A DNA stretch of 64,000 nt from Hydractinia symbiolongicarpus (GCF_029227915.1 NC_079883.1:12650001-12714000); one strand, 5' to 3'. Counted from the first letter of the stretch, positions 49,929-59,275 are shown. Notes: generated by a model from the sequence alone, not told the origin. Numbers and translations are program-made.

Positions 49929-50757
49929 TCAGTAAACCTCTGACTTTTCTAGAAGAGCTATGTTTTGTTCAAAATTCTCCCATACCTTCACCAAGGACCT
50001 ACAGACCATCGTGTAGAGTAGCGATGGTCTCTCTTCAAACCTTTTAACAGCCTGAATGTAATGGCGCCTGCCGCGTTTGTAGAACGAGCTAAGCAAAACT
50101 AGAAAGAGAAAGTACGTGTGAGATAACGAGCCTACATAACCTCCCGTTCCCATCTTCGAATGGATGGATATTAATCAAGTCTATAAACAGCCTCACCGCG
50201 TTCCATATCGGATCGTCAGCCTCTGTAGAGTAGTATCGATCCAGGGCGTCTGTCACTAACCTTGGGATTGCAGAAACAGGGGCAAATTCGTGAAAACCAG
50301 CGAATACCTTAGTCGTCCTGTATTTCCCTGTCAGCACCGGTTTGCCGCCCCTGTGTTTTTCCCCGCGCATCATGACCTCATGGATAGCTTGGATTTTGTC
50401 AGGCGTGAGACGTCCGCAGCACTGCATCCATTTTAGGGCGCGCATAAAGTTTATCATCTGTCTTTTGAAACTTTTCGTCTTGCCGTCAAGATGTGCGTCT
50501 TCATGATCTTGCATCAGGTTCCAGGTCTCAGATGCTGAAAAGTTGGGGCCTACCTCTCCTTCGGATGTGTAGGTTCCGTACTTGAACAGGGCTTCCCACC
50601 CTTTTAGAAATTCCTCTACGTATGCGTGGTTTTTTCGCTTTCGCAAGAGTTCGGCAAGCGTCGCAGTTTTATTTAGAACATTTCGGTACTCGTCTTCGTC
50701 TGCCATCCAATACTGCCTTTTTAATTTTTTGTTAAATATCTTTTTCTTGCTGCTCAT
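49929..50757 (-). pseudogene. Fic-domain protein (AMPylase-like), element B, one frameshift
   Basis: Fic enzymes transfer AMP or other nucleotide moieties to target proteins. From the ATG at 50757 the frame runs 222 codons with a helical N-terminal half, KYGTYTSEGEVG at about residues 60-70, LTPDKIQAIHEVMMRG, GKYRTTKV.AGFHEFAP (flap), and the full Fic motif HPFEDGNGRLCR at about 198-209. About 13 codons later a frameshift near 50100-50115 moves the C-terminal part (LVLLSSFYKRGRRHYIQAV to the stop at 49929) to another frame; it is otherwise well preserved. TYTSEG fits the TxxxEG pattern of inhibitory Fic helices, though this may be coincidental. The ATG overlaps the end of the upstream gene by 26 bp. 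A Fic gene is not a standard Polinton gene. Confidence 0.88.
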
Positions 50758-51117
50758 CATCTCGCTCTTTATCTGTCTTGGACAAATGCGGAAAGACATG
50801 GTTCATTGTATGAGCAACAACCAATATTGGCGCTAGAAATTTTCCAAAGGCAGAGTACACAAGGATCCCCAAATCTGCCATGAAGTTTTTAATGATGGGG
50901 TCTTCCTCGATGTCTTCTTTCAGACCCTCCGCACTATCGAGTTGAACAACATTACCTACGGCCTTCGCGTACATGCCAATCGCATGTGAAGAGAGTGCTT
51001 CGGCGGTCTTCTCCCCCTTATCGTGAATTTCACGTTGAATGAATTCCGCGTACGGTTTTTCGATCACCTCATCTGGTGCCTTGTCAGCAAAGCTTTCAGT
51101 ACATTTGTTCGGCAAGA
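50732..51117 (-). pseudogene. Two-hydrophobic-segment protein, element B, 5' truncated
   Basis: About 127 residues clearly homologous to residues 72-208 of the 208-aa protein of element A (PNKCTESFADKAPDEVIEK, then EKTAEALSSHAIGMYAKAVG, FMADLGILVYSAFGKFLAP). The N-terminal membrane segment is missing because the element A join falls at 51117/51118. It ends EQQEKDI and overlaps the Fic start. The divergence from A shows that B is a separate lineage, not a third copy of A. Confidence 0.75.
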
Positions 51118-51306
51118 GATGAATCTGTTAAAAGTATGTATTCCGATGGGATTGTCGATAATGACAATCTCTTCTGACCTTGGAAATTTCTCTTTGAACC
51201 AACTTCTCACCCTAGGATATCGCGTCTTTGAACACATGCGTCATAGTACGGGAAGTCGTGGTACTTATCATCGTCAGGTGTCGTATGCTTGCGAAAAATC
51301 ATAATA
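51118..51306 (-). pseudogene. Small BRO C-terminal-like gene, arm 1, truncated
   Basis: Begins with an ATG followed by the FRKH-x-TPDDDKYHDFPYY segment seen in arm 2 at 60886 and in the BRO gene C terminus at 61790. It has the same early stop after DILG as arm 2 and is cut off at the element B join. Confidence 0.6.
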
Positions 51307-51341
51307 ACAATTTCCCCTGATTCCTTGAAACAAGATTTTTA

Positions 51342-51366
51342 CTTGTGATATCTCGAATATCACAAG
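51342..51366. other. Intergenic hairpin, arm 1
   Basis: CTTGTGATAT and ATATCACAAG, 10-bp perfect arms with a 5-base loop, just after the coiled-coil/TM gene. The identical hairpin is at 60822-60846. Confidence 0.75.
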
Positions 51367-51381
51367 CACGTTAAAACGGTC

Positions 51382-51591
51382 TTAATATCTCATCATATAG
51401 TGGAACATGGCAAGAACCAGGGACGATACACAGGTAATTAAAGCGATTTGGTCGTTGTGTATAACCCTCCGACTCATCTTATACAGATCCCAAACTCTTG
51501 CCTCATGATTCGCTTCCAAGACCTCGATTGTATCCTCCAATTTCTGGATCTCTTCCTCAAAATTTTTTCGTAATTTTTCCATACAAGACAT
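51382..51591 (-). CDS. Coiled-coil protein with C-terminal membrane anchor, arm 1
   Basis: 69 aa, intact in both arms. Residues 4-45 form a charged helical coiled-coil stretch (EKLRKNFEEEIQKLEDTIEV); residues 48-66 are a hydrophobic tail anchor. The arms differ at several residues (for example SRRVIHNDQ against SQRVKHNDH), all tolerable. Start context AAATAAATATG. Function unknown; small anchored coiled-coil proteins are common among virus-like elements. It is followed by the hairpin at 51342. Confidence 0.6.
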   Translation of the reverse strand: MSCMEKLRKNFEEEIQKLEDTIEVLEANHEARVWDLYKMSRRVIHNDQIALITCVSSLVLAMFHYMMRY

Positions 51592-51684
51592 ATTTATTTA
51601 GTTGAAAGTCAAGGCAAAATGCTCCAAATTCTGATCAGTTGTACCCGCCTGGTACACCTGTTTTCCGCGTCACTCCAACATTTT

Positions 51685-52261
51685 CTAGGTCTGAGGGTGA
51701 TCCAATCTCACATACAAGCACGCATGCTTAGATTTGCTCACCTGGGTCTTGATCCCTTCCCAACCCGAGATCATGTTCGTTTCCTCATCCACCAGCTTCA
51801 TATCTGACCTCTCGTGGGGTTGCCACATAAACAATTGCTTCTTTTGACGTCTTAGGCTTTTTGGCAAAGCCGTATAACACTCCTGCTGATACTATGCTTT
51901 CTATGCCTCCCAATGATGGCCAGCTCGAGCAGGGGTTGACGCTTCTTATCCAGGCTCTCGTCCGCTATAAGATCGTCAACAATGAACAGAGTCTCTTCAC
52001 CCGCTAGTAGCTTTGATAGTTGCTCGATCCAGTAAAAGAGTTGATCACCCTGCTCTATCAAGATCACGTAATCATCTTCCCACAGCAAGGCCCTCTCCAA
52101 GTAAAGCTTTTTCCAGGGCAGCGTTGGGCGGAGTATGACAACGTTGTGGAAATGGTGCTTGTACTCGTTCTCCAAGAGGTCGAGCACTCGTTGCTCTTAC
52201 CGCATGAGGTAGGTTCTGTAAAAACCATCGTATGTGATTGTAGCACCACATTGAGAGTCAT
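51685..52261 (-). pseudogene. Polinton-type packaging ATPase, element A arm 1
   Basis: Starts MTLNVVLQSHTM in context AATAAATATG. The Walker A region reads FTEPTSCGKS, with E where the family has G, and the frame shifts right after it. The next block (LLENEYKHHFHNVVILRPTL, then DDYVILIEQGDQLFYW, Walker B LFIVDDLI, LLELAIIGRHRKHS) is intact for 111 codons. A small deletion then breaks it, and the C-terminal part (PKSLRRQKKQLFMWQPHERS to RLDHPQT) lies in a third frame. The shift after Walker A and the break after RHRKHS are shared with arm 2. Confidence 0.8.
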
Positions 52262-52271
52262 ATTTATTCCA

Positions 52272-52286
52272 TCTGCCTTGGGCAGA
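52272..52286. other. Intergenic hairpin, arm 1
   Basis: TCTGCC-TTG-GGCAGA between the 83-aa gene and the ATPase start; same in arm 2 at 59903-59917. Confidence 0.6.
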
Positions 52287-52304
52287 TAGAAACCTTGGAA
52301 GTAC

Positions 52305-52556
52305 TTACTTGGGCTTTAATACTATGGAGGCAGGTATCCACCCTTTGGAGACGGCCATCTCCCGGCTTCCCCTTCCAGCTGTGAAGTAGGCCACCATTTT
52401 CATCACATCGCTTGTATCCAACTTGGTGCTGTGACTCGTTATACCAAGGAATCTCTTGCCAACCATAGCGTAAGCGAATGTAAAGCTCAGGTCCACGACT
52501 GTCTCATATAGCATGTCGATGATTTCCTTCTCTTTGGGGGTCACATTATAACTCAT
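52305..52556 (-). CDS. 83-aa protein of unknown function, arm 1
   Basis: Identical protein in both arms: MSYNVTPKEKEIIDMLYETV, a moderately hydrophobic middle (VVDLSFTFAYAMVGKRFLGI), then KLDTSDVMKMVAYFTAGRG and IPASIVLKPK. A homologous truncated version is in element B. Start context TATAAACATG. It lies directly upstream of the ATPase. No family recognised; conservation of place beside the ATPase across A and B suggests a structural or packaging partner. Confidence 0.6.
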   Translation of the reverse strand: MSYNVTPKEKEIIDMLYETVVDLSFTFAYAMVGKRFLGITSHSTKLDTSDVMKMVAYFTAGRGSREMAVSKGWIPASIVLKPK

Positions 52557-52570
52557 GTTTATATTATAGA

Positions 52571-52920
52571 TTATCGCATGTGAAAAAAGTCGGTATCGGA
52601 CTTTGAAGGCTGAGGCTGGCCTAGTGCACGTGTTTCGGGAGGCTGTTGAGCCGCTGCGGGCTGCTTACGGAAAATATAGAATCCAACTCCTACAAAGGCG
52701 AATATAGCAACGATGCCTCCACCAATATATACACTACCTGACTGTACAGAACTCACCCCAGAAGAGGTTTTGACTGTAGATTCTACAACACCATCTTGTT
52801 GCTTCAGATCTATCTTCCTCTTCTTCATCAGTGCCGCTAACTTGTGACCTTGCGCGACTCTCCACGGGTGCCCACTGGCTTTGTAAATACGCTCGGTTCT
52901 TGTGGTTGTTGTTCGCTCAT
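52571..52920 (-). pseudogene. Single-pass membrane protein, arm 1, one-base frameshift
   Basis: ATG at 52920 (MSEQQPQEPSVFTKPV), then a one-base loss relative to arm 2 shifts the frame. The rest (GHKLAALMKKRKIDLKQQDG, one TM segment VYIGGGIVAIFAFVGVGFYIF, Pro/Gln-rich tail ending DFFHMR) is open. Homologous to the intact element B gene at 49445-49819. Confidence 0.65.
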
Positions 52921-53188
52921 TTCTTGTAACTCAAGAGAGTTAAAAAAATCACTTCCCCTCTGCGTCAAGAAAAAACCCCTTCGGACCATATCTTCCCTCG
53001 TACTCGAGTGAATTCTTATAAGATATCGTCTCTAAAACACAGACGTGAGGTGGGAAGCGAGCCGCCGCAGGTGTTATGATAACGGTATCATGTATACCCA
53101 AATCAGCAGATGTACTACACCAATCCGAACAACGCAGGGAGGTTACCTTGTATAGATCTATTCCATGCTCTTTAAACGCTCGTAACGT
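52921..53188. other. Spacer in element A arm 1
   Basis: Non-coding gap between the 208-aa and TM-protein genes; the counterpart in arm 2 is the site of the retrotransposon insertion. It contains a TAACTC/GAGTTA hairpin beside the TM-protein start. No gene seen. Confidence 0.5.
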
Positions 53189-53815
53189 TCACGATTGGCC
53201 ATGTGTATCTTTTTGAGACTGTTTCCCATTGTTTTCTTGCTCTTCATCAACATTCTCTTCACCACTCTTGGACGTTGAACGCTGGGTGTGATTAATCGTA
53301 TGCGCAGCGACTAAAAGAGGTGCCAAAAGCTTGCCGAATGCGGAATAGACGAGAATACCTAGATCAGCCATACTGTCCCTGATAATTGGATCTTCCTCCA
53401 GGTCTTGATGGAGCTTATCGGCACTATCAAGAGGTACCACGTTGCCTATAGCCTTCGTGTACATAGTGATGGCATGAGTTGACAGGGCCTTGGCAGTCTT
53501 CTCTCCCTTTTTCTGGATCTCACCCTGAACGTACGCGGCATGTATCTTGTCGATCACCTCGTCTGAGGCCTTGTCCAGGAAAGTTTCGGTGCATTTCTTC
53601 GGTAGGAGGTACTGTTTACCTTTACGTACATCTTTCAAAGCTTGACGTTTGTCGAGGGGTTTTTCACGTTGCTCGAAGGCTTCTACTGGTGTGTCGACTA
53701 CATCGATTATCTCTGCAATATCTGGAACCATATTTATTACATGTCGATAACGAAAGAAGCAGGCTAGGATCAAGACATATGGCAGGAGTATAGCAATAAC
53801 TAACACAACGTCCAT
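53189..53815 (-). CDS. 208-aa membrane protein of unknown function, arm 1 (intact)
   Basis: An N-terminal hydrophobic segment (VVLVIAILLPYVLILACFF) is followed by a basic and acidic linker, a helical middle (KKCTETFLDKASDEVIDK, then ALSTHAITMYTKAIGNVV), a second hydrophobic stretch (ADLGILVYSAFGKLLAPLLV) and a charged Gln/Ser-rich tail. The ATG follows the polymerase stop codon directly in AATAAATGG. Copies exist in arm 2 (intact) and, diverged, in element B. The family is unknown to me. Being kept in both lineages next to the polymerase end, it is a core gene of this group rather than an accessory. Confidence 0.7.
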   Translation of the reverse strand: MDVVLVIAILLPYVLILACFFRYRHVINMVPDIAEIIDVVDTPVEAFEQREKPLDKRQALKDVRKGKQYLLPKKCTETFLDKASDEVIDKIHAAYVQGEIQKKGEKTAKALSTHAITMYTKAIGNVVPLDSADKLHQDLEEDPIIRDSMADLGILVYSAFGKLLAPLLVAAHTINHTQRSTSKSGEENVDEEQENNGKQSQKDTHGQS

Positions 53816-55056
53816 TTATTTGCTCTCCTTAGCCACTAAGCGATAATGATTTCTCGCGAGAGTTGTGATCTGGTCCACTTGCACGATCCGTTTGTCATCT
53901 GCCCTATTGAGTGCCAGCTTGTTCACTTCCTGCGTGTAGATTTGATGCCCCTTGTTCTGGATCAGCACCTGGCTCTTGTATATGTCAACGCCATACTCCA
54001 GGCAGGGCTGATAGTTCTCGTAGCTGATGGATTTCTTCGTGACGCACTTCTTTACACCTTTCGCTTTGCGATCGCCGCCCTCTTTCGTGAAACTCTTGTA
54101 AGCATAGAGTTTTGCTCTCAATGTGATGAACTCTGTCATGATTTTTTGCTTAGCTCGTCTTTCATGAGGGCCAAGATCTTTTTGTTCTTGCCGATGGGGA
54201 GAGGTCTGTTGTCATCTTTGTTGCAGGCACTCTTATCGAAACGTGCCTCTACATCATCAGCAATATCGCGGTAAAAGTCCTCCGTTCTTATGTGGTTGAC
54301 GAATGAATCCGTATCCATATAGCAGATCCTCATCTTGCTACTGCACTTGGGCTGCATATAGTCGTAGTAGAAGTCGTACATGACGGTCTTTGAAAGATCT
54401 AAAATAGCTTGCCCAGTATACACTGGCTTGTTCATCTTTACCTCAGTCTTACCCATTTCCACGCCCATAAGATGGCTGCTGAAGTAGTTCCCACCCTTGA
54501 AGTTTGGCTTCATGACGAGCTTGGTGTACTTGTCCTCATTGGTGACCAACTGCATGTTGCGGTGGTTTTCCAGGTTCTCCATAGTCTTGCCAAACACCGA
54601 GAGGTTCATGAGCTTGTAAAAGTCCTTCTCAAACTCGTTTTTGGCGGCGGTTCTAAGCCCCGTGTTGTGATCGATATAACCCCTGAGCCAGGACTTCTGG
54701 TTAAACTGAATGACTCTATACACTTTCTTAAGCTCGAGCCCATGTTTTAGAGCTTAATGAAGGGCTCTGATATGCACCACGTTCCTCCGCTTGTGTTTCA
54801 AATTTGGTATCAGTTTCTCGATCTTGTGAATCACCTTGCGCTCCGGTAGAAAATGTAGCTCATTGTGCTTGTCATGTAGCTTTTCAGAATAGCTAATGTC
54901 AACTTCCAAGTAGAAGCGCTGTAGAAATGGGCAGGATCGAGCTTGTAGTTCTCCTGGCACACTCCTCGAAAGCCCTGGAAGATGTCGGTTAGTAGCAAGA
55001 CGTCTGTGGCCAGATACGTATTGAAGTAGCTGTGAAGCTGTGACTACCATAATGCA
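53816..55056 (-). pseudogene. Protein-primed DNA polymerase B, element A arm 1, broken
   Basis: Fragments in minus-strand order: an upstream part with TDVLLLTDIFQGFR and NYKLDPAHFYSA (54911-55041), a join that skips about 115 residues (including motif A) and shifts frame, LEVDISYSEKLHD to RALH followed by an in-frame TAA (54754-54756), then the palm with motif B-like LMNLSVFGKTMEN and motif C YMDTDS, a frameshift at an A run (54139), and the C-terminal part ending at 53816. Protein-primed family B polymerases replicate Polintons. The TAA and the A-run shift are shared with arm 2; the internal deletion is arm 1 only. Confidence 0.85.
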
Positions 55057-55390
55057 CCAGGCCTGGCATGGAAAGCAGGGTTGAGGTACACAGAAATCAA
55101 GCTGGAGCTCCTTACGGATCCCGACATGCTCCTGATGTTTGAAAAAGGTATCCGTGGGAGTATAACCCAAGCTGTGCACAGATATGTCAAGTCCAACAAC
55201 AAGTACATGGGGGAGCAATACGATCCGGAGGCTGAGTCTTCCTCTTGCAGTACCTCGACGCCAACAACCTCTACGGCTGGGCTATGCGTCAAGATCTGCC
55301 CACGCGCGGGTTCAAGTGGGTGTCGAACGTTGAGATCTTTACAGAGAAGCGCATCCGCGAGCTCGTTGCTGACAACAAGCACGGCTACAT
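54911..55390. other. Spacer of the inverted duplication
   Basis: 480 bp that are not palindromic. The left part (to about 55056) is polymerase sequence in minus orientation encoding the region upstream of PGLAW; the right part (from 55057) is polymerase in plus orientation starting exactly at PGLAW. A 10-bp palindrome CCAGGCCTGG (55057-55066) marks the switch point. Confidence 0.8.
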
Positions 55391-56485
55391 CTTGGAAGTT
55401 GACATTAGCTATTCTGAAAAGCTACATGACAAGCACAATGAGCTACATTTTCTACCGGAGCGCAAGGTGATTCACAAGATCGAAAAACTGATACCAAATT
55501 TGGAACACAAGCGGAGGAACGTGGTGCATATCAGAGCCCTTCATTAAGCTCTAAAACATGGGCTCGAGCTTAAGAAAGTGTATAGAGTCATTCAGTTTAA
55601 CCAGAAGTCCTGGCTCAGGGGTTATATCGATCACAACACGGGGCTTAGAACCGTCGCCAAAAACGAGTTTGAGAAGGACTTTTACAAGCTCATGAACCTC
55701 TCGGTGTTTGGCAAGACTATGGAGAACCTGGAAAACCACCGCAACATGCAGTTGGTCACCAATGAGGACAAGTACACCAAGCTCGTCATGAAGCCAAACT
55801 TCAAGGGTGGGAACTACTTCAGCAGCCATCTTATGGGCGTGGAAATGGGTAAGACTGAGGTAAAGATGAACAAGCCGGTGTATACTGGCCAAGCTATTTT
55901 AGATCTTTCAAAGACCGTCATGTACGACTTCTACTACGACTATATGCAGCCCAAGTGCAGTAGCAAGATGAGGATCTGCTATATGGATACGGATTCATTC
56001 GTCAACCACATAAGAACGGAGGACTTTTACCGCGATATTGCTGATGATGTAGAGGCACGTTTCGATAAGAGTGCCTGCAACAAAGATGACAACAGACCTC
56101 TCCCCATCGGCAAGAACAAAAAGATCTTGGCCCTCATGAAAGACGAGCTAAGCAAAAAATCATGACAGAGTTCATCACATTGAGAGCAAAACTCTATGCT
56201 TACAAGAGTTTCACGAAAGAGGGCGGCGATCGCAAAGCGAAAGGTGTAAAGAAGTGTGTCACGAAGAAATCCATCAGCTACGAGAACTATCAGCCCTGCC
56301 TGGAGTATGGCGTTGACATATACAAGAGCCAGGTGCTGATCCAGAACAAGGGGCATCAAATCTACACGCAGGAAGTGAACAAGCTGGCACTCAATAGGGC
56401 AGATGACAAACGGATCGTGCAAGTGGACTAGATCACAACTCTCGCGAGAAATCATTATCGCTTAGTGGCTAAGGAGAGCAAATAA
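55057..56485 (+). pseudogene. Protein-primed DNA polymerase B, element A arm 2, broken
   Basis: Begins at PGLAWKAGLRYTEIKLELL with LTDPDMLLMFEKGIRG. A frameshift near 55240 precedes motif A (LDANNLYGWAM). It runs on to RALH and an in-frame TAA (55545-55547), then motif B-like LMNLSVFGKTMEN and motif C YMDTDS (55980-55997). A frameshift at the A run near 56160 leads to the C-terminal part with AKGVKKCVTKK and KLALNRADDKR, stopped early by TAG at 56429-56431 where arm 1 has CAG. The natural stop would be TAA at 56483. The N-terminal exonuclease part is missing at the duplication centre. Confidence 0.85.
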
Positions 56486-57112
56486 ATGGACGTTGTGTTA
56501 GTTATTGCTATACTCCTGCCATATGTCTTGATCCTAGCCTGCTTCTTTCGTTATCGACATGTAATAAATATGGTTCCAGATATTGCAGAGATAATCGATG
56601 TAGTCGACACACCAGTAGAAGCCTTCGAGCAACGTGAAAAACCCCTCGACAAACGTCAAGCTTTGAAAGATGTACGTAAAGGTAAACAGTACCTCCAACC
56701 GAAGAAATGCACCGAAGCTTTCCTGGACAAGGCCTCAGACGAGGTGATCGACAAGATACATGCCGCGTACGTTCAGGATGAGATCCAGAAAAAGGGAGAG
56801 AAGACTGCCAAGGCCCTGTCAACTCATGCCATCACTATGTACACGAAGGCTATAGGCAACGTGGTACCTCTTGATAGTGCCGATAAGCTCCATCAAGACC
56901 TGGAGGAAGATTCAATTATCAGGGACAGTATGGCTGATCTAGGTTTTCTCGTCTATTCCGCATTCGGCAAGCTTTTGGCACCTCTTTTAGTCGCTGCGCA
57001 TACGATTAATCACACCCAGCGTTCAACGTCCAAGAGTGGTGAAGAGAATGTTGATGAAGAGCAAGAAAACAATGGGAAACAGTCTCAAAAAGATACACAT
57101 GGCCAATCGTGA
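56486..57112 (+). CDS. 208-aa membrane protein of unknown function, arm 2 (intact)
   Basis: Same layout as the arm 1 copy, with a few substitutions (for example LQPKKCTEAF for LLPKKCTETF, LGFLV for LGILV). Start in AATAAATGG immediately after the polymerase stop. Open in both arms while the polymerase and ATPase are broken, though this may only reflect its smaller size. Confidence 0.7.
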   Translation: MDVVLVIAILLPYVLILACFFRYRHVINMVPDIAEIIDVVDTPVEAFEQREKPLDKRQALKDVRKGKQYLQPKKCTEAFLDKASDEVIDKIHAAYVQDEIQKKGEKTAKALSTHAITMYTKAIGNVVPLDSADKLHQDLEEDSIIRDSMADLGFLVYSAFGKLLAPLLVAAHTINHTQRSTSKSGEENVDEEQENNGKQSQKDTHGQS

Positions 57113-57316
57113 ACGTTACGAGCGTTTAAAGAGCATGGACTAGATCTATACAAGGTAACCTCCCTGCGTTGTTCGGATTGGTGTAGTACATCTGCTGATT
57201 TGGGTGTACATTATACCGTTATCATAACACCTGCGGCGGCTCGCTTCCCACCTCACGTCTGTGTTTTAGAGACGATATCTTATAAGAATTCACTCGAGTA
57301 CGAGGGAAGATATGGT
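57113..57316. other. Spacer left of the retrotransposon
   Basis: Counterpart of 52985-53188 in arm 1; no gene seen. It ends with TGGT, the short target duplication of the retrotransposon. Confidence 0.5.
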
Positions 57317-59207
57317 TATTATTATTATTATTCATTTATTTATAGTTGACTAAGTATAAATACATATATAGCTAATAAAAGCTAGTTAATGTCAACTTGA
57401 AAAGAAAGATTTTAAAATATACAGTATAAATATAAGGCATAAATTATTTTTAGATATATACAATTTCTTAAACATTTGTGGTTGTATAAATTAAGTGAGT
57501 GTATAAGCAAATATGAAATTAGCGAGAGTACATCCGCGAGTTATATAAAACCAATTTGTGGGATGTATTTTTTACATAGTCTGCAGGAGCAGTTTGGTAC
57601 CCACTTTTTAATTTGGGATTTAAAGGATTGCAAGGATGACATTTCTTTGATTCTTACTGGAATTTGTTGCCATATTTTGTAACCGATAAAGGATAAAGTT
57701 TCTGTACCATAGTAAACTGATTTAGCATTACGGCCAGTAAATTCTCGATTATTTCTTAGATTGTATTTTGGATTATAAACAGGAAAAATATCATTATTTC
57801 TGGAGCCATGTCGTTTTTTATTTTGTACATCTCAGTTGCAAGAGATTGTAGGTTTCGTTGGTGTACCGTAACAGAGCTGTCCTTATGAAGGAGGTCTGTG
57901 AACGAAGAAGAACTGTCGCTATAGACTATCCGCAGTGCTTTTTCATGTATTCGATTAATACGATTGTTTAGAGCTCTGTTGTGAAACATCCAAACTAGAG
58001 GGCAGTAATTGAATTGCGAAATTACGAAGGAATTCATTAATAGTTTCTTCTTATTAAAGTTCATAAAAGATGTCATCCTTGTAAGCGCATTTAGTTTCTG
58101 ACTCGCTTTTGCACAGAGTTTAGACACATGCAGATCAAACTTAAGTTTGTTATCGATAATGACTCCAAGTAGGCGTCCATGAGTGCTGCCTTTTATTACT
58201 GAGTTGCCTATCTGTGTACTTAATATTTCATTATCGCTTAAAAGCAAATGACACTTGTCATCATTTGCTTTCATTGCATTATTGTCAAACCATGTAAACA
58301 CTTTTTCAGAAATGTTTTGAAGTTTAGTAACGACTTCCTTTGAGTCGTTACCGAAAACATATGGTGTTGTGTCGTCTGCATAGCTCGCAAATTCAATGTC
58401 ATTAAAATCAAATTCAACTGAGAAAAGATCGCAGATAAATATGTTAAAAAGTAACGGGCCTAGAATAGATCCTTGCGGCACGCCAAACAATATTTCAAGC
58501 CATGAGCTATACGAATTTTTTATCTTTACTCTTTGAAATCTTCCACTCACATAACTCATAATTAGGCGTAGGGAATACATGTCAAATCCATATGCATGAA
58601 GTTTTGCGATCAGTAAATCATGTAGGAGACAGTCAAATGCTTTAGATAAATCAGTCAGAAGGGCTCTACATGCTTTACCTTCATCAACAGCCTTTTTCCA
58701 TTTTTCAAGCATAACAGTGAGACAGTGCTGAGCACTGTAGCCTTTCCTAAATCCACACTGAAACTTACTTAAGTATCGGTTAAAATTATCTTCAATCTGA
58801 CGATAGAGACATCTCTCAAAGATTTTTGAAAGGTTACTAAGAATGCTTATAGGTCTGTAGTTTGATTTGTTAGATCTGTCTTTTTCTTTAAAAAGTGGTG
58901 TCACATCTGCCCTTTTCAAAAATTCTGGGTATTTACACAGATCAATTGCAGAGTTAACAGAGAAATGTAAAATTTCTAAATACTGATCTTCGTTTTCCTT
59001 AATTATTTTTGTTGGTATATCGGTTTCTTGGCATGCCTTATGAATATTCAAATTTCGTATATCTCTCCTGATTTCAGCTTTTTCTACATGATTGAAGGAA
59101 AAACCAGGATTGTAATCACCAATGTTTTTTTTTATATTCAGTATACTTGGATGGTTTTCATATCGTTTAATAGCCTTCAAAACAGGGTCATCTACGTTTG
59201 AGCAAAT
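57317..59207 (-). mobile_element. CR1/Jockey-type non-LTR retrotransposon, 5' truncated, inserted in arm 2
   Basis: Present in arm 2, absent from arm 1, so the empty site is known. TGGT flanks it on both sides (57313-57316, 59208-59211). On the minus strand it carries a reverse transcriptase ORF open to its 5' edge, a 3' UTR, a terminal hairpin (AGTTGAC at 57344-57350, GTCAACT at 57391-57397), ATAAATAAATGAA and a TAA trinucleotide tail. The endonuclease part is missing through 5' truncation. It inserted after the inverted duplication arose. Confidence 0.9.
57541..59205 (-). pseudogene. Reverse transcriptase (CR1/Jockey clade), frameshifted near its end
   Basis: Open for about 480 codons: NYRPISILSNLSKIFERCLY, motif A LTDLSKAFDCL (about residue 180), motif B GVPQGSILGPLLF (233-245), motif C SYADD (266-270), then the thumb with LLGVIIDNKLKFDLHV and the conserved MTSFMN and FNYCPLVWMFHNR blocks. 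After MAPEIM (about 57800) the frame shifts; the C-terminal tail (NREFTGRNAKSVYY, ending CSCRLCKKYIPQIGFI) continues in another frame to a stop at 57541. The catalytic residues are intact. The 5' endonuclease domain is absent. Confidence 0.88.
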
Positions 59208-59253
59208 TGGTCCGAAGGGGTTTTTTCTTGACGCAGAGGGGAAGTGATTTTTT

Positions 59254-59269
59254 TAACTCTCTTGAGTTA
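59254..59269. other. Hairpin before the TM-protein gene, arm 2
   Basis: TAACTC and GAGTTA with a 4-base loop, 6 bp upstream of the ATG; also present in arm 1. Confidence 0.4.
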
Positions 59270-59275
59270 CAAGAA

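Larger units (their letters stand above)
47271..51117 (-). mobile_element. Polinton-like element B (partial, degraded)
   Basis: Minus-strand block whose genes parallel element A in order but are clearly diverged. From upstream to downstream: C-terminal part of a two-hydrophobic-segment protein, Fic, single-TM protein, short hydrophobic protein, packaging ATPase, unrecognised 77-aa ORF, BRO protein, Cys-containing protein. It is cut at 51117 by the join to element A and at about 47270 by the retrotransposon piece. No DNA polymerase, integrase, capsid gene or terminal inverted repeat of B is present in the window. Confidence 0.75.
51118..54910 (-). repeat. Inverted duplication, arm 1 (about 3.8 kb)
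   Basis: The reverse complement matches 55391-61070 (less the 57317-59211 insertion) almost base for base, with scattered substitutions and a few small indels. The outer edge is where arm 2 continues AAAGAAGG while arm 1 switches to element B; the inner edge is AACTTCCAAG at 54901-54910. Confidence 0.9.
51118..55056 (-). mobile_element. Polinton-like element A, arm 1 (minus strand)
   Basis: Holds, from centre outward: DNA polymerase B (deleted internally), 208-aa protein, single-TM protein, 83-aa protein, ATPase, coiled-coil/TM protein, and the start of a small gene cut at 51118 by the join to element B. It is an inverted, near-identical copy of arm 2 apart from the central spacer and the retrotransposon present only in arm 2. 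Confidence 0.85.

Noticed and set aside
53479-54274. Plus-strand frames of 104-142 codons opposite the 208-aa protein and polymerase (mirrored at 56027-56822)
   Set aside because: Antisense shadows, duplicated only because the arms are duplicated.
55545-55547. Reassigned TAA as glutamine in the polymerase
   Set aside because: Both arms share it by descent and other genes use TAA as a normal stop; frameshifts nearby show ordinary decay.
56150-56165. Programmed frameshift at the A run in polymerase B
   Set aside because: Possible in principle, but the same gene has other disabling lesions in both arms, so decay or an indel error is simpler.
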